A DNA stretch of 64,000 bases from Bacteroidota bacterium. Its GTDB lineage: Bacteria; Bacteroidota; Rhodothermia; Balneolales; Balneolaceae. Under the pieces are notes generated by a model, which saw only the letters and a program-made list of their open reading frames with translations, did not search any database and was not told the origin of the DNA. The position numbers were made by a program, and so were the translations under genes. The stretch spans positions 1-64,000 of the forward strand of contig JAQCBZ010000006.1 in the NCBI GenBank assembly GCA_027621355.1, given 5' to 3'. Shown one piece after another: positions 39,801 to 47,612 of the stretch. Each line of letters begins with the position of its first letter. The first letter of the stretch is position 1.

Positions 39801-40339
39801 TCGTGAAGCCCATTATCGTGCTCACATCTGTGGTAATGTCTATCTCAGGGGTTCTTTATGGTTTGGTGATTTTTCAGATGCCCTTCGTGATTATCATGAC
39901 GGGGATAGGGATTATCTTCTTGGCTGGGGTTGTGGTCAACAATGCGATCGTTTTGATAGACTACATTGATATATTGCGGGCCAAATACCCGGAAAAATCG
40001 ACCTATGATGTGCTCATTATGGCAGGCTCTACCCGTTTCCGACCTGTTGTATTGACTGCGATTACTACGACTTTAGGTTTGGTTCCCTTGGCCATCGGCT
40101 TTAACATCGACTTCTTTACATTCACCAATAATCCAGTGGAATTCTTTTCAAATATCGGCGAATATCTTTACTGGGGCGGTGAACAAGCAGCATGGTGGAG
40201 CCCCATGGCCGTAGCGGTTATCGTTGGGTTAATTTTTGCCACAGCACTTACACTGATTTTGGTTCCAGTCTTGTATCTTTTCTTTGAACGTGTTTCGGCA
40301 CAGGTTAAAGGGGTTTTTTATGCAACTCCGAGCACCTAA
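36899..40339 (+). CDS. RND (AcrB/HAE1-type) efflux pump
   Basis: 1146 aa; LPKEAQPDITIPNIVVRAAYPGVAPEDVE; LILALGMLVDNAIVVVENI; GIIFLAGVVVNNAIVLIDYI. Confidence 0.96.
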   Translation: MPTKSMNTQSSPQNPSEFQGREFPLTNLSLKNPISVLVLCVIFVIGGLSSYLSLPKEAQPDITIPNIVVRAAYPGVAPEDVETLVTNVLEDELANISEIKEMTSTSAEGYSSILLEFNSDVNIDEALLKVREKVDLAKSELPGDVEEPVVDEINRSQFPIMQVNISGEYGLDELKKVAEDLQDEIEALPQVLEVNLAGGLENEVKVDVDLTKLRYYNLAFDDITKAIGNENVTIPGGSIDVGTKKYLLRVPGEYEDPQELEDIVLTTYNERSIYIRDVATVRFAPKDRESYSFLDQAPVITLSVVKRTGENIIEASERVKKILEDNEAMVPPTTTFKITSDMSTEIRKMVSSLENNIISGLILVIAVLLFFMGVRNATFVGVAIPFSMFITFLALTALGITLNMIVLFSLILALGMLVDNAIVVVENIYRYLEEGYSNIEAAKKGTGEVAIPIISGTTTTLAAFTPLAFWPGIVGEYMSYLPKTLIITLAASLFIGLVINPVLCALFMRVPNQEEEATTSKISKTGRRILLGVGVFVVGFLLIQNPVTWSMLLTIAGAIYLLHRYALTKVAAWWQNKGMLASIARYERSLGWALKHQWIVLLTAVGVFLSSFVMFGLSLGVFQTTKVEFFPEDIPPARLYAQISTPAGTNVETTRDFIESLEQRSRQIPEISDVETIVATAGAPISSGRDNSGQTQNKGTIVLNFVDYEQREGSTFDAMENLRKSLPEDLAGAEVVIEKPQDGPPTGKPINLELIGDDMQQLMEISESLKRQLENSPLYAQLEGLDTDLPESRPELRIDVDRERAALFGLNTQEIGSTIRSAINGVEASSYRDGVDEYDITVRLNPESRENLSALSTLTVLTEGGQQIPLSEVVSLSTQEGYGGITHKDQQRVVTLSSDVSSASNPNQVLGQVQAELANTLANLPQGVRYEWTGEQEEQADAIAFLSNAFLIALFLIAFILISQFNSVVKPIIVLTSVVMSISGVLYGLVIFQMPFVIIMTGIGIIFLAGVVVNNAIVLIDYIDILRAKYPEKSTYDVLIMAGSTRFRPVVLTAITTTLGLVPLAIGFNIDFFTFTNNPVEFFSNIGEYLYWGGEQAAWWSPMAVAVIVGLIFATALTLILVPVLYLFFERVSAQVKGVFYATPST

Positions 40340-40393
40340 GTGTTCAGTTTCGGACGTCCTTAACGATTCAGGCAAGAACCAAATTCATACGCT

Positions 40394-40801
40394 ATGATCC
40401 AACGTATTCAGTCTTTATGGCTACTATTAGCCGCTTCTCTGAATCCCTTGATGCTATTGACACCCATGCCAGAGCGGATGGCTGCCGATCCAGCTATTTG
40501 GATGTATTGGGTGCCGATATCCATGATGGCCCTTGCATCCTTAGCATTATTATTGGCGATTTTTCTTTTTAAAAAACCAGTACTGCAGCTCCAAATAGTG
40601 CGCATTGGGACTCTTTCGTTGGCAGGAGTCTTCGCTTTTGAAGTGGCTATTTTATTCTCACTGGGTGGTATTGGCCCCTATTTGTGGGATGAAGCGATTG
40701 CTGCGGTGATCACAGGTGGAAGTTTTGTGTTGGCTTTTTTGGGTCGCCGAGCCATTCAATCAGATCAAGCACTGCTTGCATCCGTGGACCGTCTCCGTTA
40801 A
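40394..40801 (+). CDS. DUF4293-like membrane protein
   Basis: MIQRIQSLWLLLAASLNPLMLLTPMP N-terminus and four TM segments resemble Bacteroidota DUF4293. Confidence 0.65.
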   Translation: MIQRIQSLWLLLAASLNPLMLLTPMPERMAADPAIWMYWVPISMMALASLALLLAIFLFKKPVLQLQIVRIGTLSLAGVFAFEVAILFSLGGIGPYLWDEAIAAVITGGSFVLAFLGRRAIQSDQALLASVDRLR

Positions 40802-40813
40802 GGATCTATCCAA

Positions 40814-41728
40814 TTGAGCGCCACACAAACCACGACCCCGCCCATTTGGGTACCTCTATTTTTAGGTCTAGGGATTCTGTCCTTTGGGTTTTCGCCAATC
40901 TTCGTGCGCTGGGCCGGTGAGACGGACCCATACTTTTTAGCCGCAGGGCGACTAGGTATTGCATGGGCATTATTGTTACCATTTTGGTTCAGAAAAGGCA
41001 CATCATTAGGCACATTAAAACGGGAAAAAGGGGTTGAACCATGGGCCATTTTGTTGTCAGGTGCACTTTTAGGAGCACACCTTGTCTTGTTTATCTCTTC
41101 CATTCAGTTTACGAGTGTAGCCTCTGCAACGGTTCTCGTGACGATGCATCCCATTTTATTTATCGTTCTAGAAAGCGTCATCTTTAAACACCAATTTGGT
41201 TGGCGTACCTGGCTGGGGGTCATCACCGCATTATCAGGCACGTTTTTCTTAACGCTTGGGTCGGAAGGAGATGTTCTTGCCTTGACCGATGGACAGCCTT
41301 TTGTTGGCAACATGCTTGCCTTTAGCGCAGCCATTTTATTCGCATTTTACTTCCTTATTGGACGCTCCGTGCGTCAAAAATCAACCTGGATAGACTATGT
41401 GTTTTATGTTTATGGAGCGGCATTTATCACAGCCTCTCTGCTCTTTGTCTTCTTGGCAGAGACTCATTCAGGATTTGGTGGAACGGCATGGCTTATGGTT
41501 ATTTTATTAGCCTTAGGACCGACGATTTTGGGGCATGGATCTCTTAATTTTGCAGTCCGTTATTATTCTGCAACGGCCCTTTCGACCCTCATTTTGGCAG
41601 AAGCTGTACTTGCAACGCTCCTTGCATATGTCTTATTTCAGGAAATCCCATCCGCACTGACGATAGGGGGGATGGTGGTCATTATGGGGGGGATTAGCTT
41701 GACGTGGAGTACCCGCTCTTCAACATAA
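40814..41728 (+). CDS. EamA/DMT family transporter (TTG start)
   Basis: Ten TM-like segments; FGFSPIFVRWAGETDPYFLAAGRLGIAWALLLPFW; RYYSATALSTLILAEAVLATLLAYVLF. Confidence 0.87.
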   Translation: MSATQTTTPPIWVPLFLGLGILSFGFSPIFVRWAGETDPYFLAAGRLGIAWALLLPFWFRKGTSLGTLKREKGVEPWAILLSGALLGAHLVLFISSIQFTSVASATVLVTMHPILFIVLESVIFKHQFGWRTWLGVITALSGTFFLTLGSEGDVLALTDGQPFVGNMLAFSAAILFAFYFLIGRSVRQKSTWIDYVFYVYGAAFITASLLFVFLAETHSGFGGTAWLMVILLALGPTILGHGSLNFAVRYYSATALSTLILAEAVLATLLAYVLFQEIPSALTIGGMVVIMGGISLTWSTRSST

Positions 41729-42971
41729 AAATCGTTTGATCGTCAGCTTGCGCATTCGTTACACGTGACTCAAATAGATCGATAAACCTATGGAGATACT
41801 CTTGTGACGTTGCGTGAGGCGGGCATAGTTCAATAGCCTCAAGAAGCCATTCTCCGCAGCGTTGTTCACCCACATGTTTCTCTTGTAGTTCTGTCGAACG
41901 TTCAACGTCTTGGTCTAAGACGCCGTCTGTGAGCCAACACAAGATGTCTTTACTCGACATCATCAACCTGTGAGTTGCTTCTTCTATCACTAATGCGCTC
42001 CATTTGGATACACCAAGAAGAGGCGTTGTAGATGGAAGCATCATAAGATGGGCGTTTGTATCTCTTGAGCGTATTATTGACGTTTTGTCTCGCTTCAACA
42101 GATATCCAGAGGGATGCCCCGCATTGACATACTGAATCTGGAAGCCTCCATTTTTCGCAGCTGGCATGCCTACCTCTACAAAGGAGGCGGTAACAAATGT
42201 ATCGTCAGGTGTACTGTTGAGAAGTTGTTGATTGATTGCCTGTGCAATGTCCCCTACTGGGGATCCTTTGGCGGCCAAATATTGAAATAATGCTTGCACA
42301 CTAGACATCAACAGCGATCCTGGAATCCCCTTGCCAGCTCCATCGGCAATCATTACAACGAGGCGATCATTTGTTTCATCTTGAACAATATCAATAAGAT
42401 CCCCACCAACCTCTTTTGCTGAATGATGTGCCCAGGCCACATCCCAGGGTTCATACCGAGCCTCTCGATTGGGTAACAAAGAGTCTTGAATCGTACGTGC
42501 TATGGTTAGTTCTTTTTGGATGGTTTGCTGCTCAACCTCTACTCGTTGTAATCGTAGTTTTTCAATGGATTGAAGACATAATTGAGTGAGTGTTTTGATG
42601 AACCGTATGTCTGTGGGTTGTAATTCATCGGTTTCAAACCGTTCGAGTATCGTTATTTGACCCTTAAAGCCCTTTTCAAGCAGCGGATCATCGAATCCAC
42701 TATCGATATAGAGAGGCTCCATTAAGGGTTCCTGAGTCGGTTTTCTGTCGACTCCATGTGAAACTAGAGTCTCTTTTTCGCCATCAGTTAGCCTTGTCAA
42801 GGTGAATGCTTTGACCCCTAGTTGCCCCATTAACGTGTATTTAAACACCCTTAATACACCCTCCTCTGTCTGTTGGGCATGAAGACTAGTTATCGTTTCG
42901 GTTAATGCGATGAGCTCACTTTCCTTTCGGTCCAGATTCCTATCCCCCTCAAAGCGTGTGGGTGTTGACAT
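41694..42971 (-). CDS. SpoIIE/PP2C-type serine phosphatase (RsbU-like)
   Basis: ARTIQDSLLPNREARYEPWDVAWAHHSAKEVGGDLIDIV; MIADGAGKGIPGSLLMSSVQALFQYL; YVNAGHPSGYLL. Confidence 0.9.
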   Translation of the reverse strand: MSTPTRFEGDRNLDRKESELIALTETITSLHAQQTEEGVLRVFKYTLMGQLGVKAFTLTRLTDGEKETLVSHGVDRKPTQEPLMEPLYIDSGFDDPLLEKGFKGQITILERFETDELQPTDIRFIKTLTQLCLQSIEKLRLQRVEVEQQTIQKELTIARTIQDSLLPNREARYEPWDVAWAHHSAKEVGGDLIDIVQDETNDRLVVMIADGAGKGIPGSLLMSSVQALFQYLAAKGSPVGDIAQAINQQLLNSTPDDTFVTASFVEVGMPAAKNGGFQIQYVNAGHPSGYLLKRDKTSIIRSRDTNAHLMMLPSTTPLLGVSKWSALVIEEATHRLMMSSKDILCWLTDGVLDQDVERSTELQEKHVGEQRCGEWLLEAIELCPPHATSQEYLHRFIDLFESRVTNAQADDQTIFMLKSGYSTSS

Positions 42972-42983
42972 CGTAGGAAGCGA

Positions 42984-43430
42984 TTAAGTGGTTTTGGGCT
43001 TCCGATCAAATCTGAGTGTGGCTCGGTGTTCACCTGAACGGTTAGATTCAAACTCTAATTGATCTGCAAGATGCTCCATAATAAAGACACCCATTCCTCC
43101 TGTTCTTCGCTGCTCTAAGGTCGCATCAGGGTCGAAAGGTGTGTAGGATGATGGATCAAAAGGCGTGCCCGTATGCCGAATCTCTATAAGGATATGATCG
43201 ATGGAGACCTGAATCTCTATGTCAACCACTTTATTGGAGTCTTCCTGATACGCATGCTTCACGGTATTGGTAAAGAGCTCATCCGTGGCAAGCACAATAT
43301 TATGTAGAAGATCCTTGGAGGGGGGTGGTGTTAGAGATGTAAGAGTAGACTCAAGAAGTGCACGGACTTCACTGCAATGGGCTCGGGAAGCAGGAAAAGA
43401 GGTCTCTAGATGGTGTTGAAGTGCTGTCAT
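42984..43430 (-). CDS. RsbW-like anti-sigma ATP-binding protein (HATPase)
   Basis: IVLATDELFTNTVKHAYQ; IEIRHTGTPFDPSSY; GGMGVFIMEHLADQLEF. Confidence 0.88.
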   Translation of the reverse strand: MTALQHHLETSFPASRAHCSEVRALLESTLTSLTPPPSKDLLHNIVLATDELFTNTVKHAYQEDSNKVVDIEIQVSIDHILIEIRHTGTPFDPSSYTPFDPDATLEQRRTGGMGVFIMEHLADQLEFESNRSGEHRATLRFDRKPKTT

Positions 43431-43802
43431 TCATGAAGTGGACTGAAAACGTTGCGTCGCTTCGTCATCGGTACCTAGTACATCGATAATTTTTGTAAAG
43501 CCTAGCAAGTCAAAAACATGCTGAACACGCTCTGACAGATGAGTAACTTTAATATCACCCCCCACATCACGAAAACGTTCAATGTACGCCATATAAACCC
43601 CTAGACCCGCGCTTGCGATATACTGAAGCGCTTGCCCATTGGTAATCACTTGATATTTTTGCTTCTCAAGAAGCTTTTCAAACTCCTCTTCCAAGACTAC
43701 AGCAGTTTGAGCATCAAGTTCTCCTTGGAGTTTCAAGATGGTAATGCCATCCTTCGTTTGGGAGTGGATTTGAAAGGTGTCCAAGGACATGATACTTACC
43801 AA
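43431..43802 (-). CDS. STAS-domain anti-sigma factor antagonist
   Basis: ITILKLQGELDAQTAVVLEEEFEKLL...YIASAGLGVYMAYIERFRDVGGDIKVTHLSERVQHVFDLLGF. Start may be ATG at 43790. Confidence 0.9.
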   Translation of the reverse strand: MVSIMSLDTFQIHSQTKDGITILKLQGELDAQTAVVLEEEFEKLLEKQKYQVITNGQALQYIASAGLGVYMAYIERFRDVGGDIKVTHLSERVQHVFDLLGFTKIIDVLGTDDEATQRFQSTS

Positions 43803-44296
43803 TCAATCGTAGCAGCATCCTCTAGGTGATACACCCACCCTTCGGTACTGTGATCGTCCATGAGTAATGTTACAGCCTTGTCTGCGTCCTGCTCATTAGC
43901 AAAACGCCCTAGTCGTACACGATACCAAATTTCCCCAGTGGCTTCATCACCCACTTCAATCACACTTGCGTTCTCAAACCCTGACTCAGTCCAATGGGAT
44001 TTCATGGTTTCTGCCTTGTCAGAAGATCTCCAAGCAGAGAGTTGCACCACAAACATTCCTTCATCGTCGTAGTTTAGGGTTGTGCGCTCAGCTTCAACTT
44101 GTTGCCGAAGAGCTTCTTGACGAGCAGCTTCCTCTGCTCTAGCGACTTCTTGAAGGGAATCTTGGCGAGCTTGCTCAGCAGCGGCTTGTTGCTCAGCTGT
44201 AGGCTCAGGATCATTGGCAGACTGATCGCACTGAGTGAGAGTAAAGAGTACAAGAAGGAAAAGGGGGATCAAAGTAGAAAGCTTCATGGGTTTCAC
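43796..44296 (-). CDS. SPOR-domain lipoprotein
   Basis: Lipobox-like LVLFTLTQCDQS; C-terminal FVVQLSAWRSSDKAETMKSHWTESGFENASVIEVGDEATGEIWYRVRLGRFANEQDA. Confidence 0.82.
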   Translation of the reverse strand: MKPMKLSTLIPLFLLVLFTLTQCDQSANDPEPTAEQQAAAEQARQDSLQEVARAEEAARQEALRQQVEAERTTLNYDDEGMFVVQLSAWRSSDKAETMKSHWTESGFENASVIEVGDEATGEIWYRVRLGRFANEQDADKAVTLLMDDHSTEGWVYHLEDAATIDW

Positions 44297-44311
44297 CTTA
44301 GGTTTAAATGA

Positions 44312-44341
44312 AAAGAGGCGTAGTCAATGACCCGCCTCTTT
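44312..44341. terminator. Bidirectional terminator-like hairpin between the OmpA and SPOR genes
   Basis: AAAGAGGCG-12 nt-CGCCTCTTT perfect 9-bp stem; minus strand continues TTCATTT. Confidence 0.65.
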
Positions 44342-44367
44342 ACAAAATCGATAATACAGACTACAGA

Positions 44368-45246
44368 TTAAAACGGATGAACTGGAGTAGATTCTGCACG
44401 ACGGTTTTTCTCGCAACCTGGAGTGTCTGCATCTTTCTCAGATTCCATACAAGGCACAGGAGCTTTTCCAAGTCCACGAGACTCAATTCGATCTTCGCTC
44501 ACACCATTGCTTCTGTAGAAATCTACAACTGCATTTGCACGACGTAGGGAAAGACGCAAATTGTATTGGTCCCCTCCCACATGATCTGTGTAGGCATCCA
44601 CTTGCACGTCTACGGCAGGAGCTGCCAGGAGTTTCTCTACGTTATTTGCAAGGGCTTGCGCTGCCACATCTGTGATGTCAGAGCGGTCAAATCCGAATGT
44701 AATCGTGGCCATGTCACGCACGCGACCTGGGTCAGTTGCATCGTTTGGATCGGTTCCATTTGCAATCTCATCTGCATCGCCATACTCATCTCCATCGGTG
44801 TCAGGGCTTAATGGATTGGTATTGTACTGTGTGACTTCCTGACCATCCGTTAAGCCATCGCCATCGCTATCAGTATTTAGAGGATCAGTGTTGTGGTCAT
44901 TTACTTCAGCACCATCGGACAGGCCATCACCATCGGTGTCCGCAGATAGTGGATCTGTATTGTAGGAATTTACCTCCTCACCATCATTAAGGCCATCCTC
45001 ATCTGTGTCAGCGCTTAGAGGATTGGTAGAATATTCATTTACTTCTTGACCATCTGTCAAGCCATCACCATCCGTATCTGGATTGAGTGGATCGGTGTTG
45101 TGAACATTGGTCTCGTTAACATCAGTGAGTCCATCGCCATCGGTATCAATGGTGGCTGGATCTACTTTGTTTGAAGCACAGCTAGACAGAACGATAGATA
45201 GTGCTACAAGAGTGAGAAGTTTTGGAAAAAATTTTGTCGTTTTCAT
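44368..45246 (-). CDS. OmpA family lipoprotein with thrombospondin type 3-like Ca-binding repeats
   Basis: LSIVLSSCASNK lipobox; six D-x-D-G-D-G repeats; C-terminal OmpA-like ITFGFDRSDI...VDAYTDHVGGDQYNLRLSLRRANAVVDF. Confidence 0.92.
   Translation of the reverse strand: MKTTKFFPKLLTLVALSIVLSSCASNKVDPATIDTDGDGLTDVNETNVHNTDPLNPDTDGDGLTDGQEVNEYSTNPLSADTDEDGLNDGEEVNSYNTDPLSADTDGDGLSDGAEVNDHNTDPLNTDSDGDGLTDGQEVTQYNTNPLSPDTDGDEYGDADEIANGTDPNDATDPGRVRDMATITFGFDRSDITDVAAQALANNVEKLLAAPAVDVQVDAYTDHVGGDQYNLRLSLRRANAVVDFYRSNGVSEDRIESRGLGKAPVPCMESEKDADTPGCEKNRRAESTPVHPF
44743..45147 (-). repeat. About six 69-bp (23-aa) coding tandem repeats
   Basis: Consensus DTDGDGLTDGQEVNxYNTDPLSA repeated in the OmpA-family protein. 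Confidence 0.9.
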
Positions 45247-45366
45247 GAACGTACGGGGGTAGTTTGTTTTAAGTACAACTTTACAGCATAGGTAATTTAC
45301 GTAACTGTATCAGTCGGAACAAATGTTTAGATGGTTTGGACGTCTACCTTTTCAATGGAAAGATTG

Positions 45367-45374
45367 TATCTTTA
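45367..45374 (+). promoter_or_regulatory. TAnnTTTR -7 type promoter element for tRNA-Ala
   Basis: TATCTTTA, 10 nt before the tRNA 5' end; same spacing as the tRNA-Val element. Confidence 0.5.
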
Positions 45375-45384
45375 GGATTCGTCT

Positions 45385-45458
45385 GGGGCTATAGCTCAGC
45401 TGGCTAGAGCGTCGCGCTGGCAGCGCGAAGGTCTGGGGTTCGAATCCCCATAGCTCCA
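45385..45458 (+). tRNA. tRNA-Ala (anticodon GGC)
   Basis: Cloverleaf: GGGGCTA/TAGCTCC acceptor, GCTC/GAGC D-stem, TCGCG-CTGGCAG-CGCGA anticodon arm, TGGGG-TTCGAAT-CCCCA T-arm; CCA not encoded. Confidence 0.96.
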
Positions 45459-45472
45459 CTAGGTGAAGAATC

Positions 45473-45572
45473 GGGGGCAAGTTTCATACAGCCAGCTCCC
45501 TCTGAAGTCCGTCAGGGTCGGAAGACAGCAGCGGTAGGAGGTTGTAGCGGCGTGATATGAAGGGCTTGCCCC
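45473..45572 (+). ncRNA. ffs: Signal recognition particle RNA (small bacterial type)
   Basis: Conserved apical domain GTCAGG-GTC-GGAA-GAC-AGCAGC; closing stem GGGGCAAG/CTTGCCCC plus TTTCATA/TATGAA; followed by an 8-T run. Confidence 0.93.
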
Positions 45573-45580
45573 TTTTTTTT
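45562..45580 (+). terminator. Terminal stem plus T8 run ending the SRP RNA transcript
   Basis: GGGCTTGCCCC followed by TTTTTTTT. Confidence 0.7.
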
Positions 45581-45631
45581 GCCCACTCACTCTTTCTGAA
45601 GAACGTATGTTCAAACCTTTTAGCTGAACTC

Positions 45632-47275
45632 ATGTTCAAACCCACTCGTACAAACGCCTCGGCATTGAAAGACACATTATCAAAAGCTGGCTCTACACAA
45701 CCGACTAAAAATGGTTCATCAAAACGGCTCAAACGAATCACAGCCATTGACCTAGGAACCAATTCCTTTCATGCGATTATCGCAGATCTTTATGATGATG
45801 GGCACTTTGAAATCGTTGATGCGCTCAAAGAGATGGTCATTATGGCAGAAAAAGGGGTAGGCAAAGAACTTACTCCTGGTGCTATGGACCGCGGGGTAGC
45901 TGCCCTACGAAAATTTTACAACCTCAGTGAGGGGCGTCAATCTGAGGCGATTATCGCTTATGCAACAAGTGCGGTGAGAGAGGCAACCAACGGCGGAGAA
46001 TTCATTCAACGGGTGATTGATGAAGTGCGTCTAAAGATTAATGCGATTTCTGGGCTTATGGAGGCTGAGTTGATTGCCTATGGCGTTCAACATGGTGTCA
46101 CCATTGGCTCCACACCTGTTCTTATGGCCGATATAGGTGGCGGTAGTGTTGAATTTATTGTGGGCACACAGGACACAACATCGTACTTAACAAGCAAAAA
46201 AATTGGTGTTGCGCGTCTGGCGGCGATGTTTTTGGAACACGACCCCATAACGCCGGCGGAAGTGGAGGCCATCCAAAAACACATCGAAAAAACCCTAGAT
46301 CCCATTCAGCAACAAATTGGACGACTCCCAAGTGGTCTGATGATCGGTTCTAGCGGAACCTACCAAACGATTGCTGCAATGATTGACGCTCGACGACCCA
46401 ATGGACACGGTGGGATCATCTCCAACGAATTTGAATTCACTTGGGCGGAGTTCAAAGCACTTTTTGATGAGTTTCTCTTTCTGCCTAAAAAACAACGACT
46501 TAAGGTTGAAGGATTGGAGGAAAAGCGCTCCGAACTTATCCTTCCAGGTATGATTTTGGTCCATTCTATCATGCGGATGTTTAATGTGGAGAGGGTTAAA
46601 ATCTCTACGCAAGCACTCCGAGAGGGGATTTTAATTCGATATATCCAAAAAATGTACCCAAAGCTATCAACCTCTCCCGTGACGGAGGACCCCCGAAGAG
46701 ATAGCATCATGGAACTTGCCATTAAATGTAATTGGCATGAATCCCATTCAGTTCAGGTGTGTAATCTTGCCCTAGAGCTTTTTGATAAGCTGCAGGGGGT
46801 CTTAAAGCTTGAAGATTCCGAGCGTGAGCTGCTCGAGTATGCTGCCATTTTGCATGATATTGGCTATCACATTTCCCATCGCAAGCATCACATTCATGCT
46901 CTGTACCTTATTTTAAATGCTGATCTTCGAGGGTTTTCGGAATCAGAAATCCAGATTATGGCGCATGTTGCACGGTATCATCGCCGTTCAACACCCAAAA
47001 AGAGGCATGAACTCTATGAAGAGTTAGATAAGGATCTCAAAAAACGGATTCAAAAACTCTCTGCAATCTTGCGTGTTGCTGATGGTCTTGACCGTAGCCA
47101 TTACCAAAATGTAGAGGCAATGGATGTCGAGGTGACCAAAAAAGAGATTAAAATTACCATTCAAACCACCTCAGATCCCGAACTCGAATTATGGGGAGCC
47201 AGAAGAAAATCATTTCTAATGGAAAAAGTTTCTAAACGATCGGTGGTGATTGAGGCTCAGCCTGAGTCATCATAG
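45632..47275 (+). CDS. Ppx/GppA phosphatase family protein with C-terminal HD domain
   Basis: ITAIDLGTNSFHAIIADL; MADIGGGSVEFIVG; LLEYAAILHDIGYHISHRKHHIHALYL. Start moved from 45557 because that ATG lies inside the SRP RNA. Confidence 0.92.
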   Translation: MFKPTRTNASALKDTLSKAGSTQPTKNGSSKRLKRITAIDLGTNSFHAIIADLYDDGHFEIVDALKEMVIMAEKGVGKELTPGAMDRGVAALRKFYNLSEGRQSEAIIAYATSAVREATNGGEFIQRVIDEVRLKINAISGLMEAELIAYGVQHGVTIGSTPVLMADIGGGSVEFIVGTQDTTSYLTSKKIGVARLAAMFLEHDPITPAEVEAIQKHIEKTLDPIQQQIGRLPSGLMIGSSGTYQTIAAMIDARRPNGHGGIISNEFEFTWAEFKALFDEFLFLPKKQRLKVEGLEEKRSELILPGMILVHSIMRMFNVERVKISTQALREGILIRYIQKMYPKLSTSPVTEDPRRDSIMELAIKCNWHESHSVQVCNLALELFDKLQGVLKLEDSERELLEYAAILHDIGYHISHRKHHIHALYLILNADLRGFSESEIQIMAHVARYHRRSTPKKRHELYEELDKDLKKRIQKLSAILRVADGLDRSHYQNVEAMDVEVTKKEIKITIQTTSDPELELWGARRKSFLMEKVSKRSVVIEAQPESS

Positions 47276-47612
47276 CCAAGCGAGTCCCGAGTAGGACACC
47301 CAGTATCGCGCAAACACAATAAAGCGCAGTGGACCAGAAGGTAAAATCAAGGGTGAGGGTCCACCAGGCAACGGGAGTAGCCATAAATAGTGTGGAAAGG
47401 ACCCACTGAGCGTGACCAAATGGGGTAGGGCGCCTTAAATACCTTCGTATAAGGCGATAGACAACAAAACCGTGAGCCAAAAACGCTGCCGCGACAACGC
47501 CACCCATGGGCGCCCATAGGACTAAGATGTAGGGTGTTAATGGATGTATCAGTAATGATAAAATGCTAGACAGGACGATTGTAAAGGTGACGTATGCAAA
47601 GAAACGATCCAT
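47232..47612 (-). CDS. Small membrane protein, unknown function
   Basis: 126 aa, about four TM segments; first codon overlaps the stop of the upstream envC-like gene. Confidence 0.65.
   Translation of the reverse strand: MDRFFAYVTFTIVLSSILSLLIHPLTPYILVLWAPMGGVVAAAFLAHGFVVYRLIRRYLRRPTPFGHAQWVLSTLFMATPVAWWTLTLDFTFWSTALYCVCAILGVLLGTRLAMMTQAEPQSPPIV

Noticed and set aside
44743-45147. Regular 69-bp repeats considered as CRISPR or satellite
   Set aside because: Repeats are in frame and encode D-x-D-G-D-G Ca-binding motifs; no spacers.
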